Positions 1-6,577 of a DNA stretch of 37,415 nucleotides are shown one piece after another. The DNA comes from Lentzea indica (GTDB taxonomy: Bacteria; Actinomycetota; Actinomycetes; Mycobacteriales; Pseudonocardiaceae). The DNA is taken from NCBI RefSeq assembly GCF_012184385.1, contig NZ_VSRL01000069.1, positions 1 to 37,415 of the forward strand. The letters run 5' to 3'. Position numbers and translations under genes: made by a program. The notes below the pieces were generated by a model, which saw nothing but the letters and a program-made list of their open reading frames with translations, was not told where the DNA came from and did no database searches. Within the stretch, counting starts at the first letter, position 1, and each line of letters starts with the position of its first letter.

Positions 1-2
1 TC

Positions 3-83
3 ACCCGAGTCCGCGCCAGCCCCGAACAGGTCACCCACTACGCCCGCGCCATCCACGTCCTCGAACAACAGACTCGATCATGA
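3..83 (+). CDS. C-terminal end of an unidentified protein (partial)
   Basis: An open frame enters from the left edge and stops at TGA 81-83, giving a 26-residue tail that ends HVLEQQTRS. The tail is charged and helix-like (SPEQVTHYARAIHVLEQQ), as in the C-terminal helix of many small actinobacterial regulators or enzymes, but it is too short to name a family. A perfect hairpin follows 15 bases after the stop, which supports this being a real gene end converging on the membrane-protein gene to its right. Function unknown. Confidence 0.45.
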   Translation, partial: TRVRASPEQVTHYARAIHVLEQQTRS

Positions 84-98
84 GGATGGAAAAGGCTC

Positions 99-122
99 AC
101 TACCAACAGGGCTGTTGGTAGT
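99..122. terminator. Bidirectional terminator hairpin between convergent genes
   Basis: A perfect inverted repeat has 11-base arms (ACTACCAACAG and its complement) around a GG centre. It lies between the stop of the left-edge plus-strand gene and the stop of the minus-strand 80-aa membrane protein, so it can serve both. No clear U-tract follows, as is common in actinobacteria. Confidence 0.7.
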
Positions 123-133
123 ACTTGCAGACG

Positions 134-376
134 TCAGATGGCGATGGCAAGCGCCAGACAGGCGCCGAAAACGAGCCAGCCCGTCAGCGGTCCGCTGACG
201 GGCTGGTCTGTCTTCTTGACCATGACACCGCTGACGATGAGGCCCGCGAGCAGACCCAGCGGCGGTAGCAGGGACTTCGCGGTGAGACCGAACGGGAACG
301 CCACCAGGTACACGACCGGAATCCCGATCACCAGCAGGGCGAGCTGGAGCAACGCTCCCGTTACGTTCTTCCGCAC
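134..376 (-). CDS. Small 80-aa membrane protein downstream of DoxX
   Basis: An 80-aa protein, GTG start, with two hydrophobic segments at about residues 7-27 and 36-53 and a third at the C-terminus (LVFGACLALAIAI); a basic KK pair separates the second and third. It begins 11 bases after the stop of the DoxX gene and is almost certainly cotranscribed with it. Codon usage is strongly GC3-rich, supporting real coding. No family recognised; a membrane partner of the DoxX protein is an inference from position only. Codons for about residues 57-66 form a perfect 15-bp inverted repeat, listed separately. Confidence 0.65.
   Translation of the reverse strand: MRKNVTGALLQLALLVIGIPVVYLVAFPFGLTAKSLLPPLGLLAGLIVSGVMVKKTDQPVSGPLTGWLVFGACLALAIAI
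176..206. repeat. Perfect 15-bp inverted repeat inside the 80-aa membrane gene
   Basis: The arms 176-190 (CCAGCCCGTCAGCGG) and 192-206 are perfect reverse complements around a single T. The repeat is wholly inside the coding frame, where it encodes the segment QPVSGPLTGW. As RNA it would form about 13 pairs with a 5-base loop. Confidence 0.8.
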
Positions 377-387
377 AACAGATGTTC

Positions 388-1122
388 TTACCGGAACACG
401 AAGAACGTCACCGCCGCACCGCCTGCTCCGAGCAGGAGTGCGATGAACCCGGCCGCCACGGGGTGACGGAACCAGCTGCGGTTGTAGTCCAGCGCGGCCC
501 GGCCAGGGCCTGCGAACAGCGCGGCGAACGCCATGCCCGCGAGCGCCAGCTCCAGCTCCACGCCGTTGGGGCCGAAGAAGCCGCCCTTGTACTTCAGCGC
601 GATGACGTTGGCCATCACCGCGAGCAGGCCCGCCGCGGCCAGCGGCGTGAAGAGGCCGAGCACGAGCAGGCCTCCGCCGACCAGTTCCGTGACGCCGGTG
701 ACCCAGGCGAGGACGACCGACTCGCGGTAGCCCATCTTCTCGAGCGACTGCGCGAAGCCGTTGATGCCGGGGCCGCCGAAGAGACCGAAGACCTTCTGCA
801 GGCCGTGCAGCACGAAGATGCCGCCGAGCACCGCGCGCAGCCCGAGCAGGCCGAGGTCGGGGCCGGCGGTCCAGCCGAACTTCTTGCGGCCGTCGTCGAA
901 CGGGTCGTCGTCAACGAACGAGTCGTCCACAGTGGACTTGTCCAGCGGCGTGTAGCCCGTCGTGTCGAACGCCTTCGTCGTCGAGTCGTACGGCGACCCG
1001 GCACCTTCGCCGACTCTGGCCGTGCTGTCGTCGAAGTGGTGCACTCCCCCTCCGCTGCCCGAGTAGAACGAGTCGTCGGAGAAAGCGCTCGATGTGGTCG
1101 AGCCTTTGTCGTGAGTAGCCAC
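388..1122 (-). CDS. DoxX family membrane protein with acidic N-terminal extension
   Basis: A 244-aa protein, GTG start. Residues 1-85 are hydrophilic and rich in Asp, Ser and Thr, probably disordered and cytoplasmic. Residues about 90-205 form the four-helix DoxX domain (helices near 90-108, 136-158, 160-176 and 188-205), with the family pattern GLRAVLGGIFVLHGLQK at the start of helix 1 and ELVGGGLLVLGLFTP in helix 2. A fifth hydrophobic stretch lies at 221-243. DoxX proteins are linked to quinone or sulfur redox and oxidative-stress complexes in several bacteria; the substrate here cannot be read from sequence. It is followed 11 bases later by a small membrane protein. The Asp-rich head is longer than in the basic family. 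Confidence 0.85.
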   Translation of the reverse strand: MATHDKGSTTSSAFSDDSFYSGSGGGVHHFDDSTARVGEGAGSPYDSTTKAFDTTGYTPLDKSTVDDSFVDDDPFDDGRKKFGWTAGPDLGLLGLRAVLGGIFVLHGLQKVFGLFGGPGINGFAQSLEKMGYRESVVLAWVTGVTELVGGGLLVLGLFTPLAAAGLLAVMANVIALKYKGGFFGPNGVELELALAGMAFAALFAGPGRAALDYNRSWFRHPVAAGFIALLLGAGGAAVTFFVFR

Positions 1123-1191
1123 GCCCGCACGCTAGGAGACCCGCACAGCGCGCGCGAGAGCCGAACGGCAGCCCAGGTTAACCCATATGGC

Positions 1192-2105
1192 CTAATAAGT
1201 ACCGTTCACAAGATTGCGTGGGGGCTCCCCCGCGGCGTAGCGAGCGACCTCCGACGCGACGATGGCGTAGGCGCGCTGCACATGCCCCGTGCAGCTTCCG
1301 GCCACGTGCGGGGTGAGGAGCAACCCCGGTGCGGTCCACAGTGGATGATCGGCGGGAAGCGGTTCGGGATCGGTCACGTCCAGTGCCGCGCGCAGTCGCC
1401 CGGAATTCAGTTCCGCGAGCAATGCATCGGTGTCGACGACAGGGCCGCGGGCGCCGTTGACGAGGATCGCGTTGTCCTTCATCGCGGCGAGGAACTTGGC
1501 GTCGACCAGGTGCCGGGTCTCCTCGGTCATCGGCGTGAAGACGACCACCGCGTCGAACTCCGGGAGCAACGCCGGCAGCTCGTCCACGCCGTGCACGCCG
1601 TCACGGGCGGTGCGGCCGACGAGCACGGCGGTGGCGTCGAACGGCTCCAGGCGCCGCCGCAGCTGCTCGCCGAGTCGCCGGCGCCCACGATCAGAACCTT
1701 CTTGTCCTGCAAGGTGTCCGTCAGGTGGTAGTCCCAGCGGCCCTCGGCGCGGGCACGTTCGAAAACGAGGAACTCTCGGTATATGGCCAACAACGCGCCG
1801 ATGGCCCACTCAGCCGTGCTGCCGCCGTGCGCGCCGCGGCAGGTCGAGAGCATCACACCGTCGGGCACCTTGCCGACGAAGTTCTCCGCACCCGCGCTCA
1901 GCAACTGCACGAGCTTGAGATTCGGCAACTGTGCGAACACGTCGCGCGGGTCGGTGCCCGCGAGGAACTTCGGCACCAGGACCTCGGCATCCAGCGCTTC
2001 GGTCGGCAGCGGCTGTCCCGGCGTGTACGGAACAGGCCGGACACCGTCCACCCCGGACAGCACCTGAACTCCGAAATCATCTGGCACGAGCACGGTGAGC
2101 GTCAC
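1192..2105 (-). CDS. D-isomer-specific 2-hydroxyacid dehydrogenase (frame-shifted in this sequence)
   Basis: An NAD(P)-dependent 2-hydroxyacid dehydrogenase interrupted by a one-base deletion near 1670. The N-terminal part (from GTG 2105: VTLTVLVPDDFGVQVLSG) runs in one frame to VLIVGAG; the rest (GEQLRRRLEPFDATAVLVGR onward) is in the next. Restoring one base rebuilds the Rossmann motif GAGDSG and gives 304 aa, the usual family length. Catalytic Arg (NGARGPVVDT), Glu (DPEPLPADHP) and His (LTPHVAG) are all present. It is divergent from an alpha/beta hydrolase gene, with starts only about 20 bases apart. A TACTTT box ends 6 bases before the GTG, so a leaderless transcript is possible. The deletion is more likely a sequence error than decay. 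Confidence 0.85.
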
Positions 2106-2124
2106 AAGAGCAAAGTACGTCAGA

Positions 2125-3012
2125 ATGACGACCATGCGGGAGCACGACGTCATCTCCTGGGACGGCACGAAGATCCGAACGTGGCAGGCGGATGGTGACG
2201 GCCTGCCCGTCCTCCTGTGCCCAGGCGTGGGTTCCGGGCCGGAGTCGTGGCCGTCGCTGACCGACCGAGGTGGTCTGCTCAGCTGGTACATGCGCGGCAC
2301 GATGGGCTCCGACAGGCCCGTGGACGAGCGCAACATCTCGTTGGACGACCACGTTTCGGACGCAATCGCCGTACTGGACGACGCGGGCGTCGAGCGGTGC
2401 GTCGTCATGGGCTGGTCGATGGGCGTCACGATCGCGGCCGAGCTGGCGTTGCGTCATCCGGAACGGGTGGCGGGCCTGCTGCTCGTCACGGGAGCGCCGG
2501 GCGACTCGTTCGACGGCATGCTGCCGTTGCTGCCCAAGAACGTCCGGCGGTTCGTCGGGCTGACCGGCACGAAGCTGCTGCAACAGGCCGGTCCGGTGTT
2601 GGACAAGGTGCTGCACCGCGTCCCGGTGACGGACCTGACGACGTTCCTGCTGCGGCACAGCGGTGTGATCAAGCCGAGCAGTGACCCGAAGGTCGTGACG
2701 AACGCGGTCAGCCGGTTCCTGCAGCACGACTGGCGCTGGTACTTCACTCTGGCGCTCGCGCTGGGCGAGACACCGCGCCAGGACCTCAGCCCGATCGTGT
2801 GCCCGGTCACACTCCTGGCCGGCCGTGACGACCTGCTGGCGACGACGGAGAGCATGTCCGGTCCCGTCGGCGCACTGCCCCAGGCCCGGCTGCGGGTGCT
2901 GCCGTGCAGCCATTATCTGCCGCTGGAGGCACCCGAGGTCGTGTCGGCCGAGCTCGACCTGCTGCTCGGCCGGGTGCACTCGGTCGACTTCGCGATCGAG
3001 TCGAGAAGTTGA
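2125..3012 (+). CDS. Alpha/beta hydrolase
   Basis: A cytoplasmic alpha/beta-fold hydrolase of about 295 aa. The nucleophile elbow is GWSMG (Ser), the acid is in LLAGRDDLL, and the catalytic His is in LPCSHYLPLEAPEV; an oxyanion-loop stretch LLCPGVGSGPESW precedes the first strand pair. The substrate cannot be told, since the fold covers esterases, lipases, haloalkane dehalogenases and C-C hydrolases. I chose ATG 2125 (MTTMREHD); ATG 2134 and upstream GTG 2095 are alternatives, and the latter would overlap the divergent dehydrogenase start. The shared start region suggests common control with that gene. Confidence 0.85.
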   Translation: MTTMREHDVISWDGTKIRTWQADGDGLPVLLCPGVGSGPESWPSLTDRGGLLSWYMRGTMGSDRPVDERNISLDDHVSDAIAVLDDAGVERCVVMGWSMGVTIAAELALRHPERVAGLLLVTGAPGDSFDGMLPLLPKNVRRFVGLTGTKLLQQAGPVLDKVLHRVPVTDLTTFLLRHSGVIKPSSDPKVVTNAVSRFLQHDWRWYFTLALALGETPRQDLSPIVCPVTLLAGRDDLLATTESMSGPVGALPQARLRVLPCSHYLPLEAPEVVSAELDLLLGRVHSVDFAIESRS

Positions 3013-3048
3013 CTTCGGGTTCACGGTCGCACACCTAGCCTGGGAGTC

Positions 3049-4210
3049 GTGGTTCGTTCCGTCGTGTTGCTGACCGCCGCCTGCCTGCTGGCAGGGGGCT
3101 GCGCGAGCTTTCCCGACCAGCCGGCACCGACGAGTTGGAGCGCCCAGCCACAGCTGACCCCGCAGGCGGGCCCGAAGCCCGAGCTGCCGGGCGAGTTCCG
3201 GCCGACGCCTGGTGAGCAGGGCAAGGGACAGCCGCCGCAGAGCGTGCCGCCGCCGCAGGGCTGCAAGGACTTCAACCCCGGCGTGATCGCCACGTGCCTC
3301 AACACCGTCACGGGTGTCGCCCCGATCGGCGCGGACGCTCAGGGCGGCGTCGCGGCCTACGCGACGGAACGCGGTGGACGCCTGGTCAAGGTCACCAAGG
3401 ACGTCGACCCCGTCGTGATCGCGCAGATCGAGACCGACACGTCGTCCGACGGCGGGCTGACCGGGCTCGCGCTGTCGGCGACGTTCGCGGAGGACCAGCT
3501 CGCGTACGTGTACGTGACGACGGCGACGGACAACCGGGTGCTGCGGACGGCGCCGGGCGACACGCCCAAACCGATCCTCACCGGCATCCCGAAGGGCCCG
3601 TCCGGCAACCGCGGCGTGCTCGCCAGCGACCGCAAGGGCTCGCTCCTCGTGGCCACCGGTGACGCGGGGAACCCCGCGCTGGCCGCCGACCCGACCTCCC
3701 TGGCCGGCAAGGTGCTGCGCATCGACGGTTCCGGCAAGCCCGCGCAGGGCAACCCGACGGCGGACTCCGCGGTCGTCTCGTCCGGGCTGCGACTGCCCGG
3801 CGCCTGTGAGCGTCGTCGGCGGACGCCAGAAGATCTGGGTGACCGACTGGGCCGCGAACGCCGACGTCGTCTACCGCGTCACGGCCGGCAAGCTCGGCGA
3901 GGTGGCGTGGAACTGGCCGGACAAGCCCGGTGTGATGGGCTGCGCCTCGTACTCGGACAACCTGACCGTGACGACGTCCAAGACGCCCGGCATGCAGACG
4001 CTGTCGATGAACGCCGCCGGTGCCTTCACGGGCAAGCCGGAGCTCACGATGCAGGAGAACGGCTACGGCCGGATGGGGCCGATGGAGATGCTGAACGACT
4101 CGGCGTCGCTGGTCGGCACGGTCAACAAGGCCGGTGGCCAGCCGCTGTCGTCGGACGACCGGGTCGCGATCATCGTGCGTGAAGGTGGAGGCGGCGGCGG
4201 TAAGGACTAG
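3049..4210 (+). CDS. PQQ-dependent sugar dehydrogenase-like lipoprotein (frame-shifted)
   Basis: An exported lipoprotein: signal peptide with lipobox LLAGGC (Cys about residue 18), a Pro-rich spacer, then a beta-propeller of the glucose/sorbosone dehydrogenase type (GGLTGLALSATF, LLVATGDAGNP, LAGKVLRIDGSG). The frame breaks near 3800. The N-terminal part ends at SGLRLPG and the C-terminal part resumes at VSVVGGRQKIWVTDWAAN in the next frame; removing one base or adding two gives about 386-387 aa. The NHxGG-type catalytic stretch of active relatives reads SGNRGVLAS here, so the expected His is not visible and activity is doubtful. Start is GTG 3049, with a TAGCCT box 7 bases upstream that would suit leaderless transcription. 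It converges on the LysR gene with a 4-base gap. Confidence 0.75.
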
Positions 4211-4214
4211 GCCG

Positions 4215-5165
4215 CTAGGTCGCGAAGGCCTCTCCGCCTTCGCGCCACCACCGCGCGTAGACCTCGCTCTCCTCGACCAGCTTCAGGTACCCGGCCGCGA
4301 CCTGCTCGCACAGGTCGTCGATTTCCCCTGCCACGGGCGCGTCGGTGCGCCAAGCCAGCACGACCTCCCGGACCAGCGGGTTTCCCGTGACCGGCAGCCG
4401 TGCGATACCGGGTGGGGTGCCGCCGACCGGGTAGAGCGGGCACACCGCGCCGGCCTCCCTGATCAACGTCAGCGCGACGTGCGCCTCGCTGCTGAAGTGC
4501 GCGATCCGCTGCTCGAACCCGGCCGCCGCGCACTCGCGGGCGAAGTGGGCGTTCATGCCGCTGTCGTCCGGCTCTGGCATGACCCACTTGTCGCCGGCGA
4601 GCGCTTCGAGCGGGATCTCGGGTTCCTGTGCGCACGGGTGGTGGTCGGGCACTCCGACGAACAGCGGCTCTCGCGTGAGCAGGCGGTGTCCCACGTTCGG
4701 CGGTAGCGAAAGCGGAGTACCGGGAAATTGACGCATGACCGCGATGTCGAGTTCGCCCGTCGTGAGCAACGCGGTGAGCGTCCCGGTCTCCTTGATGGTG
4801 CGACTCGTGACGTTGTCTTTCAGAGCGCTCACGAGTAGTCCGAAGTGATGAGCGGGGATTCCTGCGAGCCTGGTCGGAGCGCTGGAGCTTTGCGCGTTAC
4901 GGCGCGTTACGCGTTCCAGCGCGACCAGCTGGGTGAGCATCGACCGCGCTTCCTGCACGAAATCCTGGCCGGTCGGCGTGAGCCGCACGCCATCGGCCGT
5001 ACGCAGGAACAGTGCGCCACCCAGATGGTCCTCGATGCGTTTGAGCTGCGTCGTCACCGCGGGCTGGGTGAGGTGCAGGCGTGCGGCCGCCTTGCGCAGG
5101 CTGCCGCAGTCGGCGATCGCCACGACCACTTCGAGATGGCGCACTTCGAGACGCATGCGGCTCAT
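4215..5165 (-). CDS. LysR family transcriptional regulator
   Basis: A typical LysR regulator of about 316 aa. It has an N-terminal winged helix-turn-helix (RHLEVVVAIADCGSLRKAAA, then LTQPAVTTQLKRIEDHLG), a linker helix to about residue 85, and a periplasmic-binding-protein-like effector domain (for example LDIAVMRQFPG, PLFVGVPDHHPCA). Possible starts are ATG 5189, 5165 and 5156; 5165 (MSRMRLEVRH) leaves room for a promoter. It is divergent from the JAMM/SnoaL/VOC operon and is its likely regulator, as is usual for LysR genes. An imperfect T-N11-A dyad lies just upstream. The effector is unknown. Confidence 0.92.
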   Translation of the reverse strand: MSRMRLEVRHLEVVVAIADCGSLRKAAARLHLTQPAVTTQLKRIEDHLGGALFLRTADGVRLTPTGQDFVQEARSMLTQLVALERVTRRNAQSSSAPTRLAGIPAHHFGLLVSALKDNVTSRTIKETGTLTALLTTGELDIAVMRQFPGTPLSLPPNVGHRLLTREPLFVGVPDHHPCAQEPEIPLEALAGDKWVMPEPDDSGMNAHFARECAAAGFEQRIAHFSSEAHVALTLIREAGAVCPLYPVGGTPPGIARLPVTGNPLVREVVLAWRTDAPVAGEIDDLCEQVAAGYLKLVEESEVYARWWREGGEAFAT

Positions 5166-5166
5166 G

Positions 5167-5182
5167 TTATCGCTCAATGTAA
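5167..5182. promoter_or_regulatory. Possible LysR-type operator in the divergent promoter region
   Basis: TTATCGCTCAATGTAA sits between the LysR gene and the JAMM gene. Read on the minus strand it has TTA and TAA half-sites 10 bases apart and contains a T-N11-A arrangement typical of LysR boxes. The dyad is short and imperfect and the whole divergent region is under 90 bases, so this is a candidate only. Confidence 0.3.
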
Positions 5183-5245
5183 TAGCCACAATACCCTCCG
5201 GAATCTCGCGTGAGACGATGTCGTCTCGATACGTTCGCCGATGTG

Positions 5246-5827
5246 ATGGAATTGGCCGAGCGTCCGACGCGCACCGATGCGGTGCTGTTTTCGGATCGCG
5301 CAGTGAAAACGTTTCTGGAGGCCGCGTCCGCCGAATACTCGTTCATCACCGAGGATGAACCGAGACCATGTTTCGCGGTGCTGCTCGGCCGGTCGGCCGA
5401 CACGGAGGCCGTGGTGCGGGAGGTGGCGTTCGGCCGCAACGCGCGCCTGACCGATCCTTCAGCGCGCGAGGAGTTCGCCTCGACGATCGTGCCGCGCTTC
5501 GGCACGGCGTACGAGAACCCGGTGCGGGCGTGGTGGCTCGACCCCGCGGACCTGCTCACGATCACGCGGACGGCGGACGCGCGGGGCCTGGACGTGCTCG
5601 GCTCGATCCACCTGCACCCGGACTGGCACCGCCTCGGACCCGAGTGCGAGCGCGACCGGCCGTTGAGCGACCACCCGACGCCGATGGACGAGCACATGTT
5701 CCGCAACAGCGGATGGCCCGTGAACGTCGTCTGCTACCTCGAACGCCGCCATGGCGGCCTCTACTACTCGCTCGCCGCGTGGGACGCCGAGTGCCTGCGC
5801 CTGCCGTTGAGGATGAACCACACATGA
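5246..5827 (+). CDS. JAMM/MPN-like putative metalloprotease
   Basis: A protein of about 193 aa (from ATG 5246; GTG 5210 is an in-frame alternative) with a JAMM-like core. FAVLLGR resembles the first JAMM strand, and GSIHLHPDWHRLG carries the HxHP zinc ligands. A [S/T]xxD-type acid site (PTPMDEHMF) appears further on than usual, about 23 residues after the second His instead of about 10. The catalytic Glu expected before the LLG strand is not obvious. JAMM proteins cleave isopeptide bonds of ubiquitin-like or sulfur-carrier proteins, but no such partner gene is visible nearby. The stop overlaps the next ATG (ATGA), so it is translationally coupled to the SnoaL-like gene. Divergent LysR control is likely. 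Family call moderately sure, function unknown. Confidence 0.65.
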   Translation: MELAERPTRTDAVLFSDRAVKTFLEAASAEYSFITEDEPRPCFAVLLGRSADTEAVVREVAFGRNARLTDPSAREEFASTIVPRFGTAYENPVRAWWLDPADLLTITRTADARGLDVLGSIHLHPDWHRLGPECERDRPLSDHPTPMDEHMFRNSGWPVNVVCYLERRHGGLYYSLAAWDAECLRLPLRMNHT

Positions 5828-6192
5828 CCGAACCGATCTACGAGCTCTGGCGGCGCATGGAGAAGGGCTGGGCCGACGGGGACGGCGACGCGTTCGCCGG
5901 TGTCTTCGCCGAGGACGTCGACTTCGTGACCGTGCGCGGTGAGGAGCTGTACGGGCGGCGTGCCGTCGCGGCGGGCCACGGGCAGCTGTTCGCCGGGCTT
6001 TATCGCGACACCGTGCTGACCGCGGAGATCAGCCTGATCAGGCCGCTGTCCGACGGGATCTCGCTCGTGCACGTCAGGTCTTCCATCTCGCCACCGGGCA
6101 TCACCACACACGCGCAGGCCGTCGTCGTGCAGCGCGACGGCGGGTGGGAGATCGCCGCGTTCCACAACATGATCCCGAAGGGAAAGTCGTGA
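5824..6192 (+). CDS. SnoaL-like / NTF2-fold protein (SgcJ/EcaC type)
   Basis: A 122-aa protein with the NTF2-like cone fold pattern: an N-terminal helix (WRRMEKGWADGDGDAFAGVF), then AEDVDFVTVRGEELYGR, a central helix with GHGQLF, and C-terminal strands ending in GGWEIAAFHNMIPKG. This matches the SgcJ/EcaC group of NTF2-like proteins found in actinobacterial secondary metabolism and stress loci. Members include small cyclases, isomerases and binding proteins, so the reaction is unknown. It overlaps both neighbours by 4 bases (ATGA upstream, GTGA downstream), which indicates one coupled operon. Confidence 0.8.
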   Translation: MTEPIYELWRRMEKGWADGDGDAFAGVFAEDVDFVTVRGEELYGRRAVAAGHGQLFAGLYRDTVLTAEISLIRPLSDGISLVHVRSSISPPGITTHAQAVVVQRDGGWEIAAFHNMIPKGKS

Positions 6193-6557
6193 GCAGGCCC
6201 CGGTTGCGCCACATCGCGTTCGTCGTGCGGGACGCGAAGGAGATGGCTGACTTCTACACCTCGCGGTTCGGGATGGAGCTGTTCCACACCGACCCCGACG
6301 GCAGCCACTTCGTCACCGACGGGTACATCAACCTGGCGTTGATCCAGCAGCGGCTGGACGGGGACGTGCCGACCGGCTTCAACCACTTCGGCTTCCACGT
6401 CCCGGATGTCGCGCCGTACCTGGAGACCCTCGAACCTCGCCCCGCACTGCGCGGCGGCGACCGCCCCTTCGCCGAGTACCGCGCGATCGACCCCGAGGGC
6501 AACTGGTTCGACCTGTCCGCCCACGGCTTCCTGCCGCCAGGAGCCGGGGAGGCCTGA
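6189..6557 (+). CDS. VOC family (glyoxalase/bleomycin-resistance-like) protein
   Basis: A 122-aa single-repeat-pair vicinal oxygen chelate protein: RLRHIAFVVRDAKEMADFYTS opens the first beta-alpha-beta unit, FNHFGFHVPDV the second, and DPEGNWFDL ends it. His in RHIAF, His in NHFGF and Glu in DPEGNWF are at metal-ligand positions of the fold. Members include glyoxalase-like lyases, dioxygenases, epimerases and drug-binding proteins. GTG start 6189 overlaps the SnoaL-like stop. It is the last gene of the operon; its stop codon lies in the loop of a strong hairpin. Confidence 0.88.
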   Translation: MSRPRLRHIAFVVRDAKEMADFYTSRFGMELFHTDPDGSHFVTDGYINLALIQQRLDGDVPTGFNHFGFHVPDVAPYLETLEPRPALRGGDRPFAEYRAIDPEGNWFDLSAHGFLPPGAGEA

Positions 6558-6571
6558 ACCTCCCCGGCTCC
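6540..6571. terminator. Strong terminator hairpin spanning the VOC stop codon
   Basis: Perfect 13-base arms (GGAGCCGGGGAGG at 6540-6552 and its complement at 6559-6571) enclose a 6-base loop that contains the TGA of the VOC gene. It sits between convergent genes (VOC and M14 peptidase) and can act in both directions. Confidence 0.8.
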
Positions 6572-6577
6572 GGCCGG

